A stretch of 64,000 bases of DNA from Massilia cavernae (GTDB lineage: Bacteria; Pseudomonadota; Gammaproteobacteria; Burkholderiales; Burkholderiaceae_D): assembly GCF_003590855.1 (NCBI RefSeq), contig NZ_QYUP01000124.1, positions 32,757 to 96,756 of the forward strand, written 5' to 3'. The translations under genes were made by a program, and so were the position numbers. Positions within the stretch are counted from its first letter, which is position 1. Each line of letters opens with the position of its first letter. Shown one piece after another: positions 38,733-47,220 of this stretch. A model generated the notes under the pieces. That model made no database searches. It was not told the DNA's origin and saw only the letters and a list, made by a program, of their open reading frames with translations.

Positions 38733-40160
38733 ATAATGGCGTTGACTTAAGCTTTTGAAGCCCACTTTTTCGTGGCTCTGGTGTTGTAAACAATATTTTG
38801 TTGTGTTAACTTTGCGGCGTGATACTTTCAGACGCCATATTGTTTGCCAACGAAGTACCTGAGCCGTTCGACTGGAACCGACTCGGCGAACATTTGCCGT
38901 TTGAATGGATAGAGGCCGCCCTTGTGGAGCAAGGGAAGGCAAGCATACGCCATCGTCGCCTCCCGGCGCAGCAGGTCGTCTGGTTAGTGATCGCACTGGC
39001 GCTGTATCGCCATCATTCTATCGGCGAGGTACTCGCTGAACTGGACTTGGCGCTGCCAAACGTAACAGCGCCGTTTGTGACGGATGGTGCGGTGACACGA
39101 GCGCGCCAGCGACTTGGCGCGAAGCCCGTCGAGTGGCTTTGCCAGATGTCGGCGAAGGCGTGGAGCAGCCAGGACAAAGAAGCCTACCTGTTCAACGGCC
39201 TCGTTTTATTGGCAATCGACGGCACCACTCTGCGCACCCAAGACAGTGCGGCAAACCGGGCCCACTTCGGGGCGCAGGCCTATGCCAAGGGGACTGTCGC
39301 GAGCTATCCCCAGGTGCGCGGCGCGACCCTGACCCATGTGCCCACCCATCTGGTTGTCGACGCACGATTTGGTCCTTACGCCACCAGCGAAAAAGCCTTC
39401 GCAATGGAACTTATCGACAGCATCGCCGACGATTCGCTGACCGTCGTCGATAAAGGTTTCTTGTCTGCGGAGCTGCTGTGTCGAATCACCACTCGCGGGC
39501 GCAATCGTCATTTCCTCGTTCCCGCCAAGAGTAATACCAAATGGACCGTTATCGAAGGTGGTCCAGATGACGCGATCGTGGAAATGCAAGTGTCGGCAGC
39601 GGCGCGCAAGAAGGCGCCCGAGCTGTCCAAGACTTGGCGCGCACGCGCTATCGCGATGATCGATTCGAAAGGCCAAAAGCATTTCTTGCTCACATCCCTG
39701 ACCGATCGCATCGCATTTAAGGCCGCTGAACTGATCGCGTGCTACGCCCGCCGCTGGCACATTGAAACCAGTTACCGCGAGCTCAAACAATCAATGATGG
39801 GCATGGCGTTGACGTTGCGTAGTCAAACGGTCGACGGCGTCATGCAGGAGATTTGGGGCGCGATTATTGCCTACAACCTGATTCGACTTGAAATCGCGAA
39901 GGCGGCGCTCGATGCCGGATGTGCCCCGACCGACATCAGTTTCGTGCGTGCGTTTCACACCATCCAATATGAACTGCTTTGGGCTGCCGCCACTCGGGCG
40001 CAAGGCAAGCTGCCATCCTTGCTTCAGAACATGCGGCAAAGGCTCGTCACCGAGCTCACTGTAAAACGACCCGGCAGGAAACATGACCGGGTCGTTAAAT
40101 CGAAATCGCAGCGCTACCCATTCAGGAAAACTAAGAAAATAGCTTAAGTCAACGCCATTA
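38733..40160 (+). mobile_element. IS4-family insertion sequence (copy A), 1428 bp
   Basis: Ends carry a perfect 20-base inverted repeat TAATGGCGTTGACTTAAGCT (38734-38753 and 40141-40160). It is flanked by the direct repeat GGGTCAGACC (38723-38732 and 40161-40170), a 10-base target duplication. One complete transposase gene lies inside. The element looks intact and recently inserted. Confidence 0.92.
38819..40147 (+). CDS. IS4-family transposase (copy A)
   Basis: DDE transposase of 442 residues with an IS4-type N-terminal domain (about residues 1-100). Catalytic residues: Asp in LAIDGTTLR (about 138), Asp in VVDKGFLS (about 213) and Glu in the WHIETSYRELKQ segment, the YREK-type signature of the IS4 family. 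The start is GTG at 38819. The TAA stop lies inside the right inverted repeat. No frameshift or missing catalytic residue is seen, so it could be active. Confidence 0.93.
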   Translation: MILSDAILFANEVPEPFDWNRLGEHLPFEWIEAALVEQGKASIRHRRLPAQQVVWLVIALALYRHHSIGEVLAELDLALPNVTAPFVTDGAVTRARQRLGAKPVEWLCQMSAKAWSSQDKEAYLFNGLVLLAIDGTTLRTQDSAANRAHFGAQAYAKGTVASYPQVRGATLTHVPTHLVVDARFGPYATSEKAFAMELIDSIADDSLTVVDKGFLSAELLCRITTRGRNRHFLVPAKSNTKWTVIEGGPDDAIVEMQVSAAARKKAPELSKTWRARAIAMIDSKGQKHFLLTSLTDRIAFKAAELIACYARRWHIETSYRELKQSMMGMALTLRSQTVDGVMQEIWGAIIAYNLIRLEIAKAALDAGCAPTDISFVRAFHTIQYELLWAAATRAQGKLPSLLQNMRQRLVTELTVKRPGRKHDRVVKSKSQRYPFRKTKKIA

Positions 40161-40170
40161 GGGTCAGACC

Positions 40171-41508
40171 CTGAGCCTTCCCCTCAAAAATTGCTTGTAA
40201 ACAGGCTGGATGCCTGTTAACTTCTAATCCCAAAAACGGCGCATGCATGGCTGTGTTAACCCTTTCGTTTGTAGCGACCAAACTGCGAACGAAAGGAACA
40301 GACTATGCATGCAGGACGAATCATACAAGATTTGTTAGCCGATCAATGCCCATCGATACACGCCAAACGCCGGCATTGCCTTGCCTTGATGATTGAGGCG
40401 GCGCGGAGTGGCGGGCTTGGTTTGCTGAAGATGAGTAAGTCTGTGCAAGGCTCGAGCTCATTGCGTCATCGCATCAAGCGCTGTGATCGGCTGTTGAGCA
40501 ATCCCCATCTGGCGACCGAACGCGTGGAGATATTTCGCGCAGTCGCGCAGCGCGTCTTGCAAGGCCAATCGAAGATCAGCATTATCGTGGACTGGTCCGA
40601 TTTGTTAGCCGACATCAGCCAACACGTGCTGCGTGCGGCTGTCGTTGTGAAGGGCCGCGCTATCGTCATCTATGAAGAGATACACCCCACCGCGCAGTAT
40701 GGTGCGGCTTCGGTGCACCGCGAGTTCATGAAGACGCTACGCTCGGTGCTGCCAGCCCATTGTCAGCCCTTGATCATCACCGATGCCGGCTTTCGCGCCG
40801 CGTGGTTCAAGATGCTCGATCAACTCGGGTTTGCCTGGATAGGACGCATCCGAAACCGCGACATGGTGACCCCCAGTGGCAAAAGTGACTGGCGCGGTTG
40901 CAAAGAGCATTTCGCGGACACGAAGGGACGTGCACGCGACCTGGGGAGCTTCAATTACGTCCGTTCGAACCCTGTGCCATGCCGTTTGGTGATGATCAAG
41001 AGAGTACCCAAAGGGCGCACATGCAAGACTGTGTTCGGGAAAAAATCGCAGAGCCACCATAGTAAGAAGCAGAGCGCAGGGCAACGGGAGCCGTGGTTGC
41101 TGGCTGTTTCGCCACGCCTGTCGAGGCTCAGTGCCAAGGCGGTTGTTAATTTGTACCAGGGCCGCATGCAGATCGAGCAGACGTTCCGCGACCTCAAAAG
41201 CTCCCAATGGGGAATGGGGCTCAGCAGCAGCCAAACACGCAAGCCACATCGACTCACCATCTTGTTGCTCATCGCATCGCTGCTTGCGTTCGCGCTGTGG
41301 CTGATCGGCTTGGCCGTACGCCGCAACGGGTTCGCTGTTCACTATGGCAGTCGCAAGAAAGCGGCTGCCACCCTATCCATCCTGTCGCTAGCGCGCCACT
41401 GGCTGCAATATCACAGCTCGGCACTCTTAACGCGACGTCAAATCGCCGAAGCGTTGAACGAGCTCGGGTCCATGCTCGAGACGTACGAAATATGAGGGGA
41501 AGGCTCAG
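40171..41508 (+). mobile_element. IS10-like insertion sequence (copy B), 1338 bp
   Basis: Ends carry the inverted repeat CTGAGCCTTCCCCTCA (40171-40186) and its complement (41493-41508). The flanks are the 9-base direct repeat GGTCAGACC (40162-40170 and 41509-41517), the duplication size known for IS10/IS50. It shares the middle GGTCAGACC with copy A. One complete transposase gene lies inside. Confidence 0.92.
40305..41495 (+). CDS. IS4-family (IS10-like) transposase (copy B)
   Basis: DDE transposase of 396 residues resembling IS10 transposase along its length. Catalytic residues: Asp in IIVDWSDLLA (about 97), Asp in IITDAGFRAAWF (about 160) and Glu in RMQIEQTFRDLKSSQWG (about 290). The ATG at 40305 follows GAAAGGAACAGACT. 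The stop lies within the right inverted repeat. It is a different lineage from copy A, not a duplicate. All catalytic residues appear present. Confidence 0.93.
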   Translation: MHAGRIIQDLLADQCPSIHAKRRHCLALMIEAARSGGLGLLKMSKSVQGSSSLRHRIKRCDRLLSNPHLATERVEIFRAVAQRVLQGQSKISIIVDWSDLLADISQHVLRAAVVVKGRAIVIYEEIHPTAQYGAASVHREFMKTLRSVLPAHCQPLIITDAGFRAAWFKMLDQLGFAWIGRIRNRDMVTPSGKSDWRGCKEHFADTKGRARDLGSFNYVRSNPVPCRLVMIKRVPKGRTCKTVFGKKSQSHHSKKQSAGQREPWLLAVSPRLSRLSAKAVVNLYQGRMQIEQTFRDLKSSQWGMGLSSSQTRKPHRLTILLLIASLLAFALWLIGLAVRRNGFAVHYGSRKKAAATLSILSLARHWLQYHSSALLTRRQIAEALNELGSMLETYEI

Positions 41509-41554
41509 GGTCAGACCACCATTTCCGAAACATTTCGGAAATGGTGGTCTGACC
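41509..41554. repeat. Perfect palindrome, REP-like
   Basis: Arms 41509-41530 and 41533-41554 form 22 perfect pairs around the loop CA. The left arm starts with GGTCAGACC (the IS target) and ACCATTTCCG; the right arm ends in TCTGACC followed by CCGATT. The left arm is cut from its outer GGGG by insertion copy B. Confidence 0.9.
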
Positions 41555-41575
41555 CCGATTTAAGAAAGATTGCTG

Positions 41576-43912
41576 TTAGAACAGCTCGTTCTTGACCGCG
41601 TCCTTCACCTGCTCTTCGGCCGGTGTGCTGCGCACGCCGACGTCGATGCTCTGGACGCCCGTGCCCGGCGGGTTCTCGGCGTAGTAGTACTCTTCGCCGG
41701 AGTGCACCAGCCCTTGCGGTACCGGCCGCTCTTCCACCGGCACGCCCATCAGCGCCTTGTTCATGTAGCCGATCCAGATCGGCAGCGCCAGGCCGCCGCC
41801 GGTTTCCCTGTTGCCGAGGTTCTTGGGCTGGTCGAAGCCGATCCATGCAATGCCGACCAGCTTCGGGTTGTAGCCGGCGAACCAGGCGTCGACCGAGTCG
41901 TTGGTCGTCCCGGTCTTGCCCGAGATGTCGGTGCGCTTGAGCGACAGCGCCTTGGTCGCGGTGCCGTAGCGGACCACGTCCCTCAGCATGCTGTCGACCA
42001 GGAAGGCGTTGCGTTCGTCGATCACGCGGTTGCCTTCGTCGCCAGCCCGGTCCGGCGACGCCTGCGACAGCACCGTGCCGTTGCTGTCGGTGACCTTGGT
42101 GATCAGGTAAGGGCTGACGCGGAAGCCGCCGTTCGCGAACACGGCGTACGCGCCGGCCAGCTGCAGCGGCGTGGTGGCGCCGGCGCCCAGCGCGAGCGTC
42201 AGGTACGGCGGGTTCTTGTCGGCGTCGAAGCCGAAGCGCGATGTGTATTCCTGGCCGTACTTGGCGCCGATGCGGTTCAGGATCCGGATCGAGACCATGT
42301 TCTTCGACTTGGTCAGCCCGCGCCGCATCGTCATCGGTCCTTCGTACTTGCTGTCGTAGTTCTTCGGTTCCCACGGCTGGCCGCCGGTTTGCCCCGCGTC
42401 GAACGAGATCGGTGCGTCGTTGATCAGCGTGGCCGGCGACAGTCCGCGTTCCAGCGAGGCGGAGTAGATAAACGGCTTGAATGCCGATCCCGGCTGGCGC
42501 CATGCCTGCGTCACGTGGTTGAACTTGTTGCGGTTGTAGTCGAAGCCGCCCACCAGCGCCTTGATCGCGCCGTCCTGGGTGTCGGCCGCGATGAAGGCCG
42601 ATTCGATTTCCGGCATCTGGGTGATGCTCCAGGTCGTGCCGCCGCCCTGGGTCACGCGCACCACCGCGCCGCGCTTGATGCGGCGGTTGGGCGCGGCCTT
42701 GGACGACAGCCCCGTTTGCGCGAACGCGAGTCCGGAGCCGGTGATCCTGATCTCTTCGCCCGACGCCGTCACCGCCACCACTTCCTGCGGCGACGCCTTC
42801 AGCACCATCGCGGCGATGATGTCGTCGCTGTCGGGATGCTCGGCCAGCTCGGTTTCGATCGCTTCGTCGGCTTCTTCCTTCACACCAGGGATATCGATGT
42901 AGGCTTCCGGGCCGCGGTACGCCTGGCGCCGTTCGTATTCCATCACGCCGCGGCGCAGCGCCAGGTAGGCGGCGTCCTGGTCGGCCTTGGTGATGGTGGT
43001 GAACACGTTCAGCCCGCGCGTGTAGGTCTCTTCCTTGAACTGCTCGTACACCAGCTGGCGCGCCATCTCGGCCACGTATTCCGCGTGCACGCCGAACTCG
43101 TTGGAGTCGGTCTTGATCTTCAGTACCTCGTCCTTGGCGGTCGCGTATTGCGCCGGTGTGATGTAGCCGAGGTCGCGCATGCGCTGCAGGATGTACTGCT
43201 GGCGGGTGCGCGCGCGCTTCGGATTGACCACCGGGTTGTACGCGGACGGCGCCTTCGGCAGGCCGGCCAGCATCGCCGCCTCCGCCACGCTGATGTCCTT
43301 CAGCTCCTTGCCGAAGTAGATCTGCGCCGCCGACGAGAAGCCGTAGGCGCGCTGGCCCAGGTAGATCTGGTTCATATAGACCTCGAGGATCTGGTCCTTG
43401 GTCAGGCTCTTCTCGATTTTCCACGCCAGCAGGATCTCGTAGGCCTTGCGCTTGAGGGTCTGCTCGGACGACAGGAAGAAGTTGCGCGCCACCTGCTGGG
43501 TGATGGTGGACGCGCCCTGGCGCCCGCCGGTGCCGGTGGCGTTGTGCAGCGCCGCGCGCAGGATGCCCTTGTAGTGCACGCCGCTGTGCTCATAGAAGCT
43601 GTCGTCCTCGATCGCCAGCACCGCCTTTTTCATGACGTCGGGAATGTCCTTGATATGCACCAGCGTGCGCCGCTCTTCGCCGAATTCGCCGATCAGCACG
43701 TTATCTGCGGAGAAAATCCGCAGCGGCATTTTGGGGCGGTAATCGGTCAGGGTATCGAGCGCGGGCAGGTTCGGATAAGCCATCGCCAGCGCGAATACCA
43801 CGATCAGCAGCGCCACCAGGCCGCTGCCGGTGACTATGCCTAGCGCAATCAGGAGTATTCGTTTGGTGCTGCGTTTTGGGGAATGCGATTTTTCCGTTTG
43901 GGAAGCAGTCAT
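41576..43912 (-). CDS. mrcA: Penicillin-binding protein 1A (transglycosylase/transpeptidase)
   Basis: Bifunctional class A PBP (778 residues) that polymerises and crosslinks peptidoglycan. One membrane anchor (about residues 19-45); the glycosyltransferase domain has catalytic Glu102 in IEDDSFYEHSG and QGASTITQQVARN; the transpeptidase domain has the Ser in GSAFKPF, RILNRIG and KTGTTNDSVDAWF. The ATG at 43912 is preferred, with GAGAGATCC upstream; an ATG at 43945 overlaps a TATAAT box and is less likely. It is divergent from pilM, the usual order in this group. Confidence 0.96.
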   Translation of the reverse strand: MTASQTEKSHSPKRSTKRILLIALGIVTGSGLVALLIVVFALAMAYPNLPALDTLTDYRPKMPLRIFSADNVLIGEFGEERRTLVHIKDIPDVMKKAVLAIEDDSFYEHSGVHYKGILRAALHNATGTGGRQGASTITQQVARNFFLSSEQTLKRKAYEILLAWKIEKSLTKDQILEVYMNQIYLGQRAYGFSSAAQIYFGKELKDISVAEAAMLAGLPKAPSAYNPVVNPKRARTRQQYILQRMRDLGYITPAQYATAKDEVLKIKTDSNEFGVHAEYVAEMARQLVYEQFKEETYTRGLNVFTTITKADQDAAYLALRRGVMEYERRQAYRGPEAYIDIPGVKEEADEAIETELAEHPDSDDIIAAMVLKASPQEVVAVTASGEEIRITGSGLAFAQTGLSSKAAPNRRIKRGAVVRVTQGGGTTWSITQMPEIESAFIAADTQDGAIKALVGGFDYNRNKFNHVTQAWRQPGSAFKPFIYSASLERGLSPATLINDAPISFDAGQTGGQPWEPKNYDSKYEGPMTMRRGLTKSKNMVSIRILNRIGAKYGQEYTSRFGFDADKNPPYLTLALGAGATTPLQLAGAYAVFANGGFRVSPYLITKVTDSNGTVLSQASPDRAGDEGNRVIDERNAFLVDSMLRDVVRYGTATKALSLKRTDISGKTGTTNDSVDAWFAGYNPKLVGIAWIGFDQPKNLGNRETGGGLALPIWIGYMNKALMGVPVEERPVPQGLVHSGEEYYYAENPPGTGVQSIDVGVRSTPAEEQVKDAVKNELF

Positions 43913-44259
43913 GCGGGTGGATCTCTCACTATTGATTCGGGTCATTATAAAGCACTGCCAAAGCCGCGCCGTCCTGTAAAAACCGGGTTTTCCAGGTGCT
44001 TCGTGAACCTGCCGACAACTATGATGTCAGGGCGTTCACAGAGTGTGGCGTATCCGCCCATGGCCGGAAAGTTCCAATGCAGAAATACCTTTACATCCAA
44101 TCGGCGTTGTTGCTACGATTTAATGTACTGTCTTATGTATGCCGCCTAAATAACGGTTTTATATCAAATTACCCGGAAATGACCTTCAATATTATTATTT
44201 CTGCAAAGCAATTTGCGCCGATATAATCAATTGATGGAAATGATGGGAGGAATGGGCTC
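43913..44259. other. AT-rich divergent region between mrcA and pilM
   Basis: About 350 bases without a gene. It holds the promoters of both operons: TATAAT on the minus strand at about 43945-43950 toward mrcA, and TATAAT at 44222-44227 toward pilM, with a weak -35 (TTCTGC, 44199-44204). The part from about 44080 to 44230 is much richer in A and T than the rest of the window. Confidence 0.6.
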
Positions 44260-45342
44260 GTGATGGTTAATATAGCTTCCTTGTTCGGGCAATCCAGTCC
44301 TCCCTTGATCGGGTTGGACGTCAGTACGTCGAGCGTCCGCCTTGTTGAGCTGGCTCAGCTCGGCAAGGGCGAATTGCGGCTCGAGCGTTATGCTTCCGAA
44401 CCGCTGCCGCGCGGCGCCGTGGTCGACGGCAATATCGAAAACCTGGAGCAGGTCTCGGAGGCGGTGCGCCGCGTCTGGAAAAAGAGCGGCACCCGCGTCA
44501 AGCTGGTGGCGCTCGGCATGCCGCCCGCTTCCGTCATTACCAAAAAGATCATCCTGCCCGCGGGCTTGGCGGAGGACCAGCTCGAAGTGCAGGTCGAATC
44601 CGAGGCCAGCCAGTATATCCCTTTCGCGCTCGACGAGGTGAGCCTCGACTTCGACGTGATCGGCCCTGCCGCCAATTCGCCCGACGACATCGAGGTGATG
44701 CTGGCCGCGTCGCGCAAGGAGAAGGTCGAGGATCGCGTGGCGCTGGCCGAAGCGGCCGGCCTGACCGCGGTCGTGATGGATATCGAATCGTATGCGGCGC
44801 GCGCCGCGCTCGACCGCGTGATCGCGCTGACGCCGCAAGCCGGCGCCGGCCAGATCGTGGCGCTGTTCCAGATCGGCGCCCAAGTCACCCATATTTCGGT
44901 CATGCTCGACGGCGACACCATCTACGAGCGCGAGCAGCCGTTCGGCGGCAGCCAGCTTACCCAGGATATCGTCCGCACCTACGGCTTGTCGATGGAGGAG
45001 GCCGAGACGCGCAAGCGCGCCGGCGACCTGCCGGAAAACTACCAGGCTGAATTGCTGACGCCCTTCCTCGAGAGCGCGGCGCTGGAAATCACCCGCGCCA
45101 TCCAGTTCTTCTACACCTCCACCCCTTACACCCGTATCGACCAGCTGTACCTGGCCGGCGGCTGCGCGCTGATGCCGGGACTGCTCGACATCGTGGCCAG
45201 CCGCACCCGCATCTCCAGCGCCGTGGTCTCGCCGTTCAAGGGCATGCAGCTGGCGCCCGCCGTGCGCGAGTCGCAGCTGCGCACCGAAGCGCCGGCCTAC
45301 CTGGTCGCGTGCGGACTGGCCTTGCGAAAGGGCGCAGCATGA
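44260..45342 (+). CDS. pilM: Type IV pilus assembly protein PilM
   Basis: Cytoplasmic actin-like protein (360 residues) that binds the PilN tail and starts the inner-membrane alignment complex of the type IV pilus. Family features: LIGLDVSTSSVRLVELA (ATP-binding phosphate-1 region), ESEASQYIPFALDEVSLDF, and LYLAGGCALMPGLLDIV near the C-terminus. The start is GTG at 44260, nine bases after GGGAGG; an ATG three bases later is possible. The stop overlaps pilN (ATGA). Confidence 0.96.
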   Translation: MMVNIASLFGQSSPPLIGLDVSTSSVRLVELAQLGKGELRLERYASEPLPRGAVVDGNIENLEQVSEAVRRVWKKSGTRVKLVALGMPPASVITKKIILPAGLAEDQLEVQVESEASQYIPFALDEVSLDFDVIGPAANSPDDIEVMLAASRKEKVEDRVALAEAAGLTAVVMDIESYAARAALDRVIALTPQAGAGQIVALFQIGAQVTHISVMLDGDTIYEREQPFGGSQLTQDIVRTYGLSMEEAETRKRAGDLPENYQAELLTPFLESAALEITRAIQFFYTSTPYTRIDQLYLAGGCALMPGLLDIVASRTRISSAVVSPFKGMQLAPAVRESQLRTEAPAYLVACGLALRKGAA

Positions 45343-45980
45343 TCAAGATTAACCTGCTTCCCCACCGGGAAGCGAAGCGCAAGCAGAAGCAGGCCGCGTT
45401 CGTCGCGCTGATGGCGCTGGGCGGCGTGCTCGGCGTGGTCGTGGTGCTGATGGTCGGCGGCTACAACGCCAGCCGCATCTCGATCCAGGACGAGCGCAAC
45501 CGCGTCATCACGGCCGCCAACGCGGAGCTTGACGTCAAGATCGGCCAGATCGCCACCCTCAAGCTGGAAATCGAAGCGCTGAAGGCGCGCCAGCAGGCGG
45601 TGGAAGACCTGCAGGGCGACCGCAACCAGCCGGTCTACCTGCTCGACGAACTGGTGCGACAGACCCCGGAAGGCGTGTACCTCAAGTCGTTCCGCCAGGA
45701 CGGCCAGCGCGTCATCGTTTCCGGCTTCGCGCAGTCGCAGGAGCGCGTGGCCGAACTGCTGCGCAACCTGGCCGGCAATTCGCAGTGGCTTGAGCGTCCC
45801 GACCTGACCGAAGTGCGCGCGGTGCCGCTGGCACAGGGCAAGGGCGGCCGCAAGGTCGTGGAATTCACGCTGGGGGTCTTCATCAAGCGTCCGCGCGACC
45901 TCGACGCCGCGGCAGCCGCCGTGGCCGACGGCAAGGCGGGTGACGGCAAAGCGGCCGCCGTCGGCGGAGACAAATCATGA
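45339..45980 (+). CDS. pilN: Type IV pilus assembly protein PilN
   Basis: Bitopic inner-membrane protein (213 residues). The short cytoplasmic tail MIKINLLPHREAKRKQKQ carries the INLLP motif known to bind PilM, followed by one membrane segment and a periplasmic coiled coil and ferredoxin-like domain. It overlaps pilM and pilO by 4 bases each. A variable Ala/Asp/Lys tail ends the protein. Confidence 0.96.
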   Translation: MIKINLLPHREAKRKQKQAAFVALMALGGVLGVVVVLMVGGYNASRISIQDERNRVITAANAELDVKIGQIATLKLEIEALKARQQAVEDLQGDRNQPVYLLDELVRQTPEGVYLKSFRQDGQRVIVSGFAQSQERVAELLRNLAGNSQWLERPDLTEVRAVPLAQGKGGRKVVEFTLGVFIKRPRDLDAAAAAVADGKAGDGKAAAVGGDKS

Positions 45981-46678
45981 ACAAGAACATCGACCTGAAA
46001 GACCTGTCGCAGTCCATCGGCGCCCAGTTCCAGGGCTTGCAGGGCCGCCCTCCCGGCCAGTGGCCGCTGGCGCCGCGCCTGATGCTGGCGCTGGGCGTGA
46101 TGGCCGCCGTCATCGTGGCCGGTTACTTCCTGTACTGGAGCGCGCAATTCGAGGAGCAGGAGGCCGGCGCCGCCAAGGAAGCGACGCTGCGCCAGGAGTA
46201 CACCGTCAAGATCGCGGAAGCGATCAACCTCGAGGCGCTGCAGGAGCAGAAGCGCCAGGTCGACCAGTACGTCGAGCGCCTGCAGAAGCAGTTGCCGAGC
46301 AAGGCCGAGATGGCGGCGCTGCTGTCGGACATCAACCAGGCCGGCGTGGGCCGCGGCCTGCAGTTCGAGCTGTTCAAGCCGGGCCAGGTGGTGGTGCGCG
46401 ACTACTACGCCGAACTGCCGATCGACATCAAGGTCACCGGCAGCTACCACGACATCGGCGCTTTCGCCGGCGACATGGCGCACCTGCCGCGCATCGTCAC
46501 CCTGAACAACATGTCGCTGACCACCGCCAAGGATGGCTCGCTGGTGCTGGACGCGGTGGCCAAGACCTTCCGCTACCTCGACCCGGAGGAAGCGGCGACC
46601 CAGCGTGAAGTACGCAAGGAACGCGAGAAGGCCGAGAAGCAGGCCGCTGCGAAGAAAAAGCAAGGAGCTGCACAATGA
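45977..46678 (+). CDS. pilO: Type IV pilus assembly protein PilO
   Basis: Inner-membrane partner of PilN (233 residues): a cytoplasmic start, a membrane segment (LMLALGVMAAVIVAGYFLYW), a coiled coil, and a periplasmic domain with ELPIDIKVTGSYHDIGAFA. PilN/PilO dimers link PilM to the secretin through PilP. It overlaps both neighbours by 4 bases. The C-terminus is Lys/Ala-rich. Confidence 0.95.
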   Translation: MNKNIDLKDLSQSIGAQFQGLQGRPPGQWPLAPRLMLALGVMAAVIVAGYFLYWSAQFEEQEAGAAKEATLRQEYTVKIAEAINLEALQEQKRQVDQYVERLQKQLPSKAEMAALLSDINQAGVGRGLQFELFKPGQVVVRDYYAELPIDIKVTGSYHDIGAFAGDMAHLPRIVTLNNMSLTTAKDGSLVLDAVAKTFRYLDPEEAATQREVRKEREKAEKQAAAKKKQGAAQ

Positions 46679-47220
46679 CGCGCCTGATCAAGACCGCCGC
46701 GCTGGCGCTGGCCGCCGCCGTGCTGGCCGGCTGCGGCGACAGCGACGTGCGCGAAGTCCAGCAGTGGATGGACGAGACCCGCAAGAACACCCCGGTCCGG
46801 GTCAAGCCGCTGACCGAGCCGAAGACTTTCATCCCGCTCGCCTACCAGGCCGGCGGCGCGATCGAGCCGTTCAGCCAGGACAAGCTGCTGGCCGAACTGG
46901 CACGCACCGACGCGCGTTCGGACAACCCGCTCAAGCCGGACACCGAGCGGCGCAAGGAATTGCTGGAGACTTTCCCGCTCGATACCATGCAGATGGTCGG
47001 ACTGCTGCAAAAGGGCAGCGTCAACCACGCGCTGCTGCAGATAGACCGCCAGGTGCATCAGGTAAGGGCGGGCCAGCGCATCGGCCAGAACTTCGGCGTC
47101 GTCACTGGCGTGACGGAGCAGGCCGTGGTTATCAGGGAAGTGGTTCAGGACGCCACCGGCGATTGGGTCGAGCGCATGTCGAAGTTGGAATTGCAGGAAA
47201 GTAAGGAGACGGCAAAATGA
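46675..47220 (+). CDS. pilP: Type IV pilus lipoprotein PilP
   Basis: Inner-membrane lipoprotein (181 residues) bridging PilNO to the PilQ secretin. The signal peptide ends at the lipobox VLAGC (Cys20). The HR domain shows LDTMQMVGLLQKG and ALLQIDRQVHQVRAGQRIG. It overlaps pilO and pilQ by 4 bases, so the whole pilMNOPQ set is translationally coupled. Confidence 0.96.
   Translation: MTRLIKTAALALAAAVLAGCGDSDVREVQQWMDETRKNTPVRVKPLTEPKTFIPLAYQAGGAIEPFSQDKLLAELARTDARSDNPLKPDTERRKELLETFPLDTMQMVGLLQKGSVNHALLQIDRQVHQVRAGQRIGQNFGVVTGVTEQAVVIREVVQDATGDWVERMSKLELQESKETAK

Noticed and set aside
38691..41556. A CRISPR-like array from the GGGGTCAGACC repeats
   Set aside because: Only two tandem copies with a 12-base gap, and the others are palindrome arms or target duplications.
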